Shown here: piece after piece, positions 8,004 to 14,447 of the stretch
Numbering within the stretch: position 1 is the first letter of the stretch
Layout of the letters: every line of letters starts with the position of its first letter
Virus record (IMG/VR): IMGVR_UViG_3300050015_000813
Location: 1-33,924 of that record
From: a virus
Length of the DNA: 33,924 bases
Direction: 5' to 3' (one strand)
The notes under the pieces: model-generated
The model's input: the letters and a program-made list of their open reading frames with translations, nothing else
Told to the model about the DNA's origin: nothing
Database searches by the model: none
Translations under genes and position numbers: made by a program

Positions 8004-8297
8004 TTATATACTTTTTAAAAATAAAACTCCATTCACATCATTCCATGATTCAATCACAGAATTATCAATTTCAGTGGTAGTTGCCAGTCGGTCAACAATA
8101 TTATAGCGGTTCTTAATTATTTTATCATCAAGAAAAACAATTGTTGCTTGTCGCACTCTTTTCATAGGAGAAACTTTGGTTTTTATTCTTCCACCTTTTA
8201 AGTAATGCTTATATGCCTCAGTTACGTTTCGTGGCGATTGATAACTCTTTGCAAAGTTTGCAAACTCAATCATATCCTTACGTGAATAACGTCCCAT
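8004..8297 (-). CDS. Hypothetical basic 97-aa protein
   Basis: The product begins MGRYSRKDMIEFANFAKSYQ and is Lys/Arg-rich throughout, with a short acidic C-terminal end. The basic helical N-terminal half (KSYQSPRNVTEAYKHYLKGG) could bind nucleic acid, but no family is recognised. It sits five bases downstream of the ribbon-helix-helix-like gene, in the same leftward run as the RNA ligase. Confidence 0.65.
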   Translation of the reverse strand: MGRYSRKDMIEFANFAKSYQSPRNVTEAYKHYLKGGRIKTKVSPMKRVRQATIVFLDDKIIKNRYNIVDRLATTTEIDNSVIESWNDVNGVLFLKSI

Positions 8298-8302
8298 TGT
8301 AA

Positions 8303-8509
8303 TTATTTTTTAAGTAAGATTCCATTTTCTCTCAGGTATCCAGTCACATCCAAGCCAGATGCACCTTCAAACATAGCCAGTTCTTCCAAGCAATGACTTA
8401 TTACTTGTGACTGAGTAGCAACTTTTCCATCACCAAAATCCAGTGAATACTGAACTTCGTTGAAATATTTTTCGGCTTCATCCGACAACGTTACTGTGAT
8501 TCTTTTCAT
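8303..8509 (-). CDS. Ribbon-helix-helix-like small protein
   Basis: The 68-aa chain starts with a beta strand of alternating residues (KRITVTLSDEAEKYFNEVQ) followed by helix (TQSQVISHCLEELAMFE), the order of strand, helix and helix seen in CopG/Arc-type DNA-binding proteins. If so it would dimerise and bind an operator, perhaps regulating its own cluster. The family match is by pattern only. Its ATG overlaps the stop of the RNA ligase gene by one base (TAATG). Confidence 0.55.
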   Translation of the reverse strand: MKRITVTLSDEAEKYFNEVQYSLDFGDGKVATQSQVISHCLEELAMFEGASGLDVTGYLRENGILLKK

Positions 8510-9369
8510 TATTTTATAGTACTATTAAGTTTTTGTTTAAAAAGCGTAACGGTTTTAGTTCCAATAGCTTTTGTTGCTTCTTTTGACTGAACAATCTCTG
8601 TGCTACCTTCCCTGTAAACGTCTTCAATCATTGCTTTAATAATATCACCCATTGCTTCCATACTGGTATTTGCAGGAAATTTCTGCAGTATGTGTTCCAG
8701 ACGGAGATTAGTTACCCACTCTTCTGCAATTGCTTTTGCATCAGCAAGAACTTTAAGCTGTTCTGCATTAACTTCTCTGGGTGTCTTGGTTTCCATTTGT
8801 TCATCTGGCTTGTATTTGCAGATGACCCTATCGCCATTATTTGCACGCATTTCTTGCAGTGGTCTGAGAACAATACCTTCACGTGGATGTTTACCCATAC
8901 CATTACGAACTGCCTGAACAGAGTCATTATCTCTTTCTCTGGTAAGAGTACGTAAGGTAGTTCTGATTTTTCTGTAAAATACGAAATCCAGACCGAATTT
9001 ACTGCAAACATCTTCAGCATTTGGTACGTTAAGCCAAACATCACCGACCTGAACATCAAAGCCGATAAACTTGAGTTCTTTACCGTATGTGTGTGACATA
9101 CCTTGTTGTTTTCCACCATAGGCTTCACCATAGATAGTAACATCCTGATCAGGAAACATTTCTGCAAACATCTGAGTCAGTGCATTTTTATCGAACAATG
9201 CAGCAAATGATACATTGCTTTCACCACCACTGGAGTAGCGAACATCTTTGCTCTGGAATTTCCAGCCAATATGTGTCGAAGTCCCGTGTATCTTCTCAAG
9301 TGCATAAGCCTCTTTAAATAAGAGAATCAATTGGCTTTTATAAAGATTCTCGATGTGCATATACCCCAT
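8509..9369 (-). CDS. RNA ligase, T4 Rnl2-like
   Basis: The 286-aa enzyme has the nucleotidyltransferase motifs of the Rnl2/RNA_ligase family: motif I EKIHGT with Lys26 as the adenylated residue, YGEAYGG (80-86), KFIGFDVQ (100-107), motif IV REGIVLRP (163-170) and motif V RVICKYK (181-187). It would seal nicked RNA, most likely repairing tRNA or other RNA cut by host defence nucleases. T4 Rnl2 is somewhat longer (334 aa), so the C-terminal domain is reduced. Two HAD-type phosphatases of a family linked to RNA repair lie elsewhere in the window (13071 and 20781). Confidence 0.9.
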   Translation of the reverse strand: MGYMHIENLYKSQLILLFKEAYALEKIHGTSTHIGWKFQSKDVRYSSGGESNVSFAALFDKNALTQMFAEMFPDQDVTIYGEAYGGKQQGMSHTYGKELKFIGFDVQVGDVWLNVPNAEDVCSKFGLDFVFYRKIRTTLRTLTRERDNDSVQAVRNGMGKHPREGIVLRPLQEMRANNGDRVICKYKPDEQMETKTPREVNAEQLKVLADAKAIAEEWVTNLRLEHILQKFPANTSMEAMGDIIKAMIEDVYREGSTEIVQSKEATKAIGTKTVTLFKQKLNSTIK

Positions 9370-9390
9370 TGTATTTCAGTTAGTTATGTA

Positions 9391-9747
9391 TTATAAATAT
9401 ACTATTGTTTGATCATTTTTTTCTTTCTGTTTATCTTCCAAATATTTCTGATGTTTCACACGAATGAGTTTAAAATATTCTTCAATATCTGGATATTCGG
9501 TAGCGAATGGAATTAATGAATACTTTTCACTGCCATAGAATGAATGCTTGAAACCAGCTTCTCTCATATTGGGAAGTGATTGTGGACAGTCTTCCTGTGT
9601 GAGATATTCACCACAAACATATGCATCAAGTATCTCTGGTACAAAGCACCAGATTTCTTTTCCCTTTTTATCAAAGCGTTTAAATTGCAAATATCGATCA
9701 GCGATATATGTTTTTAAGGGAATAATTCTATAAGCAGTTTTTTCCAT
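9391..9747 (-). CDS. Hypothetical 118-aa protein behind a possible attenuator
   Basis: The product (MEKTAYRIIPLKTYIADRYL...) is soluble, with WCFVPEILDAYVCGEYL in the middle and a charged helical C-terminus (KHQKYLEDKQKEKND). Family not recognised. An in-frame ATG at 9777 would lengthen it by ten residues, but that ATG lies inside a terminator-like hairpin, so I chose 9747. The gene lies directly after the candidate structured RNA and could be expressed by read-through of its terminator. Confidence 0.6.
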   Translation of the reverse strand: MEKTAYRIIPLKTYIADRYLQFKRFDKKGKEIWCFVPEILDAYVCGEYLTQEDCPQSLPNMREAGFKHSFYGSEKYSLIPFATEYPDIEEYFKLIRVKHQKYLEDKQKEKNDQTIVYL

Positions 9748-9756
9748 TTTAATAAT

Positions 9757-9892
9757 TTTAAATAAAAACCAGTTCATTTATCAACTGGCAAGTTAGGTTT
9801 AGTTGCCAACTTTCCTTTGTGACGGTGCTTCCTTAGTTATGGCATGTTATCCGTCATTTGAACACGCAGCCATCGTGTTAGTAATCGATGTA
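9757..9892 (-). ncRNA. Candidate structured RNA or attenuator leader
   Basis: Read on the minus strand, four stem-loops occur in about 130 bases without a leftward gene. They are AACACG/CGTGTT (9861-9879, 7-base loop), TGACGG/CCGTCA (9820-9856, with an inner TGC/GCA), TGGCAA/TTGCCA (9786-9808, 11-base loop) and CCAGTT/AACTGG (9769-9788), the last followed by TTTTTATTT. Stems three and four share 9786-9788, so they cannot form together, as in attenuators and riboswitches. A promoter-like sequence sits just upstream at 9891-9921. No match to a known RNA family is recognised. It could be an independent small RNA or a leader that controls the 118-aa gene. Confidence 0.45.
9760..9788 (-). terminator. 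Terminator-like hairpin at the end of the candidate RNA
   Basis: The minus strand carries CCAGTT, an 8-base loop, AACTGG, then TTTTTATTT. The stem has only six pairs, so it is a modest intrinsic terminator; it competes with an upstream stem for 9786-9788. Confidence 0.5.
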
Positions 9893-9921
9893 AAAGTAGT
9901 GATTCAAAAATTAATATCCAA
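9891..9921 (-). promoter_or_regulatory. Host-like promoter for the candidate RNA
   Basis: The minus strand reads TTG, 20 bases, TACTTTTA. This fits TTG-N19/21-TAnnTTTG apart from the last base (A for G). It is positioned to start transcription just before the first stem-loop. Confidence 0.4.
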
Positions 9922-9980
9922 GTATTTATATAAAAATTTTCATATGAAACCAAATTTTACTGAATCCGAATATCAAAATG

Positions 9981-10088
9981 CTAAATCAGAAGAATTTTTG
10001 GAAACTCCTTAAAGAATACTGTGAAGCCACCCTGTGGGTCTTCCACATATATTGGAGTTACTGGTATTGTTAGCATGTATACACTCAT
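9981..10088 (-). CDS. Short HicB-like fragment, 35 aa
   Basis: The frame reads MSVYMLTIPVTPIYVEDPQG, continues GFTVFFKEFPK, and stops. The pattern of hydrophobic strand, D-x-x-GG-F/Y-T-V and E-F-P resembles the first two strands of HicB-type antitoxins and of related phage proteins, but the rest of that fold is missing, and no downstream frame restores it. The ATG overlaps the stop of the 96-aa gene (ATGA) and is preceded by AGGGAGG, one of the few convincing Shine-Dalgarno sequences in the window, so it is probably translated. It may be a decayed gene or a genuine small protein. Confidence 0.4.
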   Translation of the reverse strand: MSVYMLTIPVTPIYVEDPQGGFTVFFKEFPKILLI

Positions 10089-10375
10089 TTTATTTCCTCC
10101 CTTTTTACTCTGAATGAATGACCTTCACTCATTGCTTTTGCTTTAATCTGATCTTTTAACTTTTTGCCGATTCTCTCAGCAGCAAGCAGTGCATTTACAC
10201 ACCAACGTAGGTCTTCTTTGAGATATGGCTGACCGTCAAGAGTAGCGACACCTGTCCAGACATTAGTGCCTTTTGGTGGTATGCCCTCAACTTGCTTAAG
10301 TTCGATAGTCAAAAGCAAATCTTTTAACTCTCCGTCAAGAGTGTACGATAATTTGTAACTACCTTTTAGAACCAT
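10085..10375 (-). CDS. Hypothetical 96-aa protein
   Basis: The chain has a beta-rich N-terminal part (SYKLSYTLDGELKDLLLTIELKQVEG) followed by a helical basic C-terminus (ERIGKKLKDQIKAKAM). No motif or membrane segment is seen, and the family is not recognised. It overlaps its upstream neighbour by 17 bases and its downstream one by four (ATGA), which argues for a tightly packed leftward operon behind the DNA ligase gene. Confidence 0.65.
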   Translation of the reverse strand: MVLKGSYKLSYTLDGELKDLLLTIELKQVEGIPPKGTNVWTGVATLDGQPYLKEDLRWCVNALLAAERIGKKLKDQIKAKAMSEGHSFRVKREEIK

Positions 10376-10631
10376 TTCTTATCATATTAGCGACAAATTT
10401 ATCATAATCGGGACTACGTAATTCTTCTGGCATTTCACTAAGGTGTGCCTGAATGTTCTTCTCAACGGTCATATCAACTAATGCATACGCATCGGCTTCA
10501 TCAAGTCCACGTGCAATTACTTTCATACAGTCCTGAACGACAATTGGTTGACCCTCATCACTGGTCATAAATCGAGCACCGCAATAAGCGGGACTCGATT
10601 TTTCTGTGTATTCAAAAACAATGTATTTCAT
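10359..10631 (-). CDS. Hypothetical acidic 90-aa protein
   Basis: The product starts MKYIVFEYTEKSSPAYCGAR and is acidic, with a helical second half (EADAYALVDMTVEKNIQAHL). An in-frame ATG at 10658 would add nine residues but would overlap the upstream gene by 26 bases, whereas 10631 lies one base after its stop, so 10631 is preferred. Function is unknown. Confidence 0.65.
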   Translation of the reverse strand: MKYIVFEYTEKSSPAYCGARFMTSDEGQPIVVQDCMKVIARGLDEADAYALVDMTVEKNIQAHLSEMPEELRSPDYDKFVANMIRNGSKR

Positions 10632-10632
10632 A

Positions 10633-10818
10633 TTATTTCTTTCTTTTTTTAAATTCAAAAGTTATGGTAACGAATTCTCTACCGTCATCATATTCACCTG
10701 CCTTATTGACAAACATAATGGTGTCATCGGCTTTAATCATATCGATAATCTGTTGCATATTTGTTGCAATCGTACCCTTGTTATAGGTTTCCTGATAAAT
10801 AATTTTTTTCTTTGCCAT
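10633..10818 (-). CDS. Hypothetical 61-aa protein
   Basis: The product, MAKKKIIYQETYNKGTIATN..., has a basic first strand and ends in a strand with a Lys/Arg tail (REFVTITFEFKKRKK). It looks like a small alpha-beta protein. It starts six bases after the DNA ligase stop and is therefore part of the same transcript. Family not recognised. Confidence 0.6.
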   Translation of the reverse strand: MAKKKIIYQETYNKGTIATNMQQIIDMIKADDTIMFVNKAGEYDDGREFVTITFEFKKRKK

Positions 10819-10824
10819 TCTATA

Positions 10825-12195
10825 TTAGTCTAATGATACCGAATTATTAATTTCAATACATTCTGCCAATGTGTTGGCGATAGTCTTGTCATCCCTGAAA
10901 TGTTTATAAACAGGATGAAGAGTTGAATATTCACCTTTACTATTCTGAGAAAGACCACTACATTTGATTTCAACAATCTTACCCATTAACTTGTCTTGGT
11001 TAGCGGTAATATAGTCCATTTCGTCTTCGTCAATTCCTTGTGGTTTGGTTTTCAACAGACCATCCTCAGATTCAACATTCAAACTTGATATCAGAAATTC
11101 ATTCTTTGTTCCCTTTGTACCGTAATTAAAACCCGTAACTCTTAAGTCCAGATTGATTTCTTTCTTTACCTTTATCTGATATGAAGGTTTGGTATCTTTC
11201 CATACGCCATCCATGCTTTTAACAACAGTTCCTTCACCATCCCGACCAATAACCTCTTCAAAATGTGCCATAACTTCTTCAATGGTTGATACTTCTCTTG
11301 TTTCAACAACTCTCAGAGTTTCATATCCTTTAACGGTTTCATTCAATTCTTTAAGACGAACACTATAGGGTCTTTTGCATTTTCTTGTGAAATATTCGTC
11401 AATTGTCAGCATATCCCAAGCAGTAACACGAATACGATCAAGAGCTTCCTTGTAGGGCATATGTTTTGCTTCGAGTTTCTTTATGTCTTTGCTGGCATCA
11501 ACACCTTCAGACATTTTGGTTGCAATCGTTATTAAAGATGAAACGATTCCATTGCTTTCATATCGGGGAATACCTTCCATTGTTAATTCTCCATTGAGCA
11601 CACAATCTTTAATCGTTGAAAGTTCGGTCATGAACTTAGGATTATCCAATATTGTTGGTTCACCCTGACGACTTTCATTAGCAATTTCACCACCTTGAAT
11701 AATCATATTGATGAATCTGCCATCCATTTTTTCTTGACTGAAACACTTACCTTCAGCTAATACTTTGGTGATGAGTTCTTTCGAATATGGTTTACAACCC
11801 ATGTAACCAGTCTTTTCGATCAGATCAGGGAAAACTTTATTGATATTACGTGTACCCATGCCGATCTTACAGTCTTTTTCAATAATACGCTCAATGATAT
11901 ATCCATCATCAGGGTCAACGGAATCAAGTATGTATTTTAAATGTGCTATTGCATCATGACCAGTAACGCTTCTGTCGCTCAAAGCCGACAGTAAACCCAA
12001 TGCAGTACTTAATAACATTTTTAAACCCCAAGTATGTTCAGGAATTTGTTTAATATAGAACTTAACTCTTTTTGAGTTAGCCAAATATAGTACTCGTTTC
12101 AGAATATTATCATCTTTGTATTTCGAAAGAATATTCATTTTTTCGTTTGTGCCAGACTCATTGGCGATTTCATCAAAAATTTGTTTTATTGTCAT
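10825..12195 (-). CDS. ATP-dependent DNA ligase, T4 gp30-like
   Basis: The 456-aa enzyme seals nicks in DNA during replication and repair. The adenylated lysine is Lys156 in EKMDGRF (motif I KxDG); motif III reads VLNGELTM (199-206), motif IV EGTVVKS (321-327) and motif V YQIKVKKEI (339-347). An N-terminal helical domain precedes the nucleotidyltransferase core and an OB-type region follows (LDLRVTGFNYG onward). Length is close to T4 ligase (487 aa). A TTGTAAC-N14-TTCGTATAA promoter ends 12 bases before its ATG, so it heads its own transcript with four small genes behind it. Confidence 0.94.
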   Translation of the reverse strand: MTIKQIFDEIANESGTNEKMNILSKYKDDNILKRVLYLANSKRVKFYIKQIPEHTWGLKMLLSTALGLLSALSDRSVTGHDAIAHLKYILDSVDPDDGYIIERIIEKDCKIGMGTRNINKVFPDLIEKTGYMGCKPYSKELITKVLAEGKCFSQEKMDGRFINMIIQGGEIANESRQGEPTILDNPKFMTELSTIKDCVLNGELTMEGIPRYESNGIVSSLITIATKMSEGVDASKDIKKLEAKHMPYKEALDRIRVTAWDMLTIDEYFTRKCKRPYSVRLKELNETVKGYETLRVVETREVSTIEEVMAHFEEVIGRDGEGTVVKSMDGVWKDTKPSYQIKVKKEINLDLRVTGFNYGTKGTKNEFLISSLNVESEDGLLKTKPQGIDEDEMDYITANQDKLMGKIVEIKCSGLSQNSKGEYSTLHPVYKHFRDDKTIANTLAECIEINNSVSLD

Positions 12196-12207
12196 ATCTT
12201 TTATTTG

Positions 12208-12237
12208 TTATACGAATTATATTTAATAATGTTACAA
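12208..12237 (-). promoter_or_regulatory. Phage-type promoter motif TTGTAAC-N14-TTCGTATAA, copy 2
   Basis: The motif on the minus strand lies 12 bases upstream of the DNA ligase ATG and overlaps the last codons of the ATP-grasp gene. Both elements and the 14-base spacer length match the other four copies. Confidence 0.75.
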
Positions 12238-13017
12238 TTTATCACGTCTTTGTTCAACCATTTCTCTCTGAATGTATTGCCAGAACCACCTGTGATACAT
12301 TAATGGAAGTTTTGCATGATCATCAAAGCCATAGAGTCCACAACTGAAGAAGTCATGACATTCAATTACAAATGTGCCATTGGAATTAATACCGACATCC
12401 AGTGTATATGCTACTGGTGCAGACTTATATGCTCTAATCATGCTTTCTATTGTGTAGACATTGGGGAATTTCGTAAATTCACCTGCGTAGTTCCGCAATC
12501 CCACGAGTTTCTTATCAAAAACAAATGCACGCCATTCACTCTCAATTGATATTTGTGCCGATATCTGATAATTTCCTTTAGGTATACCCCATACGTGATT
12601 CCTATCACATAAAAGCAATTCAGTAAAACCTTTGATCTTGTCATTGCTCTTAACAAACCACCTACCATTGAGTTTCAATACGTCAGCCTCAGTACCATTA
12701 TATATAGGTCTGTGTGAGAACTGTGGTGAAAAGAGTTCTTCTGGTACGTTAATTGGTTTTGGTGTCAGACCATAAAAGTGCTGAAGAAATTCACTAACGA
12801 ACTCCACGCTACCAATAGGCACATACTTTTCATGCATTGGCTTAAAGGCAATTGGTGGATATACGTCATCAGGTTCAGTTATTGGAATGGTATTGAGATA
12901 CCTGACCATCATTTCTTTGTTATTGCTTAACCAGTTATGAAAATGAACTGATTGCGTCAGAGTATATGTAAAGTCCTGTCGGATTTCTCCATTGATTTTT
13001 TGTACTAAGAATTTCAT
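12232..13017 (-). CDS. ATP-grasp protein, R2K clade (DUF4343-like)
   Basis: The 261-aa protein matches the R2K clade of ATP-grasp enzymes: KSNDKIKGF as the first nucleotide-binding Lys region, ISIESEWRAFVFDKKLVGLRNY as the central strand pair, and TLDVGINSNGTFVIECHDFF followed by SCGLYGFD, in the place of the usual VIEVNDG-S-GLYG. ATP-grasp enzymes join a carboxylate to an amine or thiol through an acyl phosphate. The R2K clade has been linked to peptide tagging and phage-host conflict, but the substrate here is not known. The usual Asn in the E-x-N-D motif is Cys/His (ECHD), which is unusual. It is upstream of the DNA ligase and leftward. Confidence 0.8.
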   Translation of the reverse strand: MKFLVQKINGEIRQDFTYTLTQSVHFHNWLSNNKEMMVRYLNTIPITEPDDVYPPIAFKPMHEKYVPIGSVEFVSEFLQHFYGLTPKPINVPEELFSPQFSHRPIYNGTEADVLKLNGRWFVKSNDKIKGFTELLLCDRNHVWGIPKGNYQISAQISIESEWRAFVFDKKLVGLRNYAGEFTKFPNVYTIESMIRAYKSAPVAYTLDVGINSNGTFVIECHDFFSCGLYGFDDHAKLPLMYHRWFWQYIQREMVEQRRDKL

Positions 13018-13070
13018 CGTCTATGATTTGTTTATACTTTAATACCATTATCAATAATGACATTTTTAAT

Positions 13071-13664
13071 TCAAAATGTTTTGTGCAATAGAAATTTTCG
13101 GATGTCACTATAATTAGTTGGTGTGAATCCACAATAATTATCCACCTTAAAAAAATTAAATTGTTGATTAATAAGAAAATCTGAATCATCATCCACTATA
13201 CAAAAACGGTGAAAATCATAATACGGTTGACCAAACCATTTTTCGGAATTATCTTTCAGCCACTTACTTATTTCAGTGCCCCTTTCATATCCAGTGTATG
13301 GTGTCTTATCAATAATAGTAAAAGTTGCACCACAATGCTTAAAAATATCTTGTATTTCTTGAAGGTCGTGTCCATTTCGCATTGAAGCAGATATTACTAC
13401 ACACATATTTGTTTCCCCACATAAATCATTAATTAATGACATTACTTTGGGACACATATTCTGTTCATAATATTCATACTTAGATATCTCATTTGCTTTA
13501 AACTTCTTTCGTAAGAAATTAGTTACAATACGATGAATAGGTTTTTTATTGGACTTATAAATAATATCGCCAAATTTCTCTTTATAGAAAAGATCGCTAT
13601 TATAAACGCCATCGATGTCTAAAAACAAAACCGAATTAAATTTATTTACTTCTGGTTCAATCAT
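13071..13664 (-). CDS. HAD-superfamily phosphatase, RNA-repair type (HAD_SAK_2-like)
   Basis: The 197-aa protein has the HAD nucleophile motif LFLDIDGVYNS (Asp16 and Asp18), motif II VVISASMR, a basic region with TPYTGYERGTEISKWL, and motif III/IV FCIVDDDSDF. The layout resembles the HAD domain found in Swiss-army-knife RNA-repair proteins. In combination with the Rnl2-like ligase it could trim 3' phosphate or cyclic phosphate ends before ligation; that link is inference. Its ATG overlaps the stop of the 84-aa gene by one base. A second protein of the same type is encoded at 20781. Confidence 0.75.
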   Translation of the reverse strand: MIEPEVNKFNSVLFLDIDGVYNSDLFYKEKFGDIIYKSNKKPIHRIVTNFLRKKFKANEISKYEYYEQNMCPKVMSLINDLCGETNMCVVISASMRNGHDLQEIQDIFKHCGATFTIIDKTPYTGYERGTEISKWLKDNSEKWFGQPYYDFHRFCIVDDDSDFLINQQFNFFKVDNYCGFTPTNYSDIRKFLLHKTF

Positions 13665-13918
13665 TATTTATTGTATTGATCGCTTGCAAGTCTCATTGCC
13701 TGTTCGTCAAATGTTTCGACTGTTACTTCACCACCAGTATGATTGGTAAAAAGTATTGACAAATCATTTTTGAAGTTTTCAAGTTCATCGACATTATCGA
13801 AATAAAAGCCACCTTCAACATTAAATGTTGTAGGACTTTCACCACCTACCGTTATGTGAAATCCGTTAATTTTCATAATCTTCATTAAGTTTTTAAGTAA
13901 TTTATCTGTAATTTCCAT
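13664..13918 (-). CDS. Hypothetical 84-aa protein
   Basis: The chain starts MEITDKLLKNLMKIMKINGF, then strand-rich (FHITVGGESPTTFNVEGGFYF) and an acidic helical end (NVDELENFKNDLSILF). No family or catalytic motif is recognised. It heads the leftward transcript driven by the promoter motif at 13934-13963, with the HAD phosphatase and the ATP-grasp gene behind it. Confidence 0.65.
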   Translation of the reverse strand: MEITDKLLKNLMKIMKINGFHITVGGESPTTFNVEGGFYFDNVDELENFKNDLSILFTNHTGGEVTVETFDEQAMRLASDQYNK

Positions 13919-13933
13919 ATCTCTTTTTGTTTC

Positions 13934-13963
13934 TTATACGAATATTGTCGTAAAAGGTTACAA
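13934..13963 (-). promoter_or_regulatory. Phage-type promoter motif TTGTAAC-N14-TTCGTATAA, copy 3
   Basis: The minus-strand motif is 15 bases before the ATG at 13918. It lies just past the terminator of the envelope cassette, so it restarts transcription for the nucleotide-enzyme block. Confidence 0.75.
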
Positions 13964-14000
13964 ATATACTGAAATTATTTTAATTACAAATGATTATTAC

Positions 14001-14040
14001 AAAAAATGAGTGAGGCAATGTATTTCTACATCAACACTCA
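14001..14040 (-). terminator. Intrinsic terminator of the envelope cassette
   Basis: On the minus strand TGAGTG, an inner ATGTA, a 4-base loop, TACAT and CACTCA form a stem with one internal loop, followed directly by TTTTTT. It lies 30 bases after the last gene of the cassette and has the classic form of a rho-independent terminator. Confidence 0.75.
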
Positions 14041-14069
14041 CCCATCCAGTGAAAACAAAAGAATTTGTT

Positions 14070-14255
14070 TTATATGTGTATGCTTCCCAAAGAGGCAAGC
14101 AACCCAAACACTTTAAGTAGCCATAATACAACAGCAATGATTACCACTATATTAAGTACTTTTTTTATTTTGCCATCCATAGGGATGTATGAATTAACAA
14201 GCCATAGGAGAACACCTACAACTACTAATACGATTAAAACTGTGATTAATGGCAT
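14070..14255 (-). CDS. Two-span membrane protein, Thivi_2564 family
   Basis: The 61-aa protein reads MPLITVLIVLVVVGVLLWLV, then NSYIPMDGKIKKVLN and a second span VVIIAVVLWLLKVFG. This sequence of two membrane helices around an SYIPMDGKIK loop matches the Thivi_2564 family, which is common in bacterial genomes and of unknown function. It is the last gene of the cassette before the terminator. The frame on the opposite strand is a shadow. Confidence 0.85.
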   Translation of the reverse strand: MPLITVLIVLVVVGVLLWLVNSYIPMDGKIKKVLNIVVIIAVVLWLLKVFGLLASLGSIHI

Positions 14256-14259
14256 GATT

Positions 14260-14436
14260 TTATTTATTATTTTCTATTGTTATTTTTAGTCGTTTTCCAC
14301 GAACAATACCTATCAGTATTGCAACACCTGCAAATATAAAAAGCAAATGTATTAAACCACCCAGAGCGAATCCAAAAAATGCGATTGCCCATGTAATCAA
14401 TATGATTCCTGCAATTATAAAAAATAGATTTAGCAT
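14260..14436 (-). CDS. Small membrane protein, DUF5670 (lmo0937-like)
   Basis: The 58-aa product reads MLNLFFIIAGIILITWAIAF, then FGFALGGLIHLLFIFAGVAI and ends LIGIVRGKRLKITIENNK. Two membrane helices around a Gly-rich G-GG-IHLL turn and a final RG-K match the lmo0937/DUF5670 family of small bacterial membrane proteins, whose function is unknown. It lies four bases before the Thivi_2564 gene and 11 bases after the OmpA gene. It is too short for many ORF callers. Confidence 0.8.
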   Translation of the reverse strand: MLNLFFIIAGIILITWAIAFFGFALGGLIHLLFIFAGVAILIGIVRGKRLKITIENNK

Positions 14437-14447
14437 GGTTTTAATTA

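Noticed and set aside
9840-9885. A tRNA suggested by a GTTCAAAT-like sequence
   Set aside because: The flanking bases do not pair as a T stem and no acceptor or anticodon stem can be drawn.
9803-10012. Plus-strand reading frame of 69 codons from a TTG
   Set aside because: It starts with TTG, opposes all neighbours, has no family likeness, and overlaps the structured RNA and the HicB-like frame.
14065-14289. Plus-strand reading frame over the Thivi_2564 gene
   Set aside because: The minus-strand frame matches a known small membrane protein family, so the other is a shadow.
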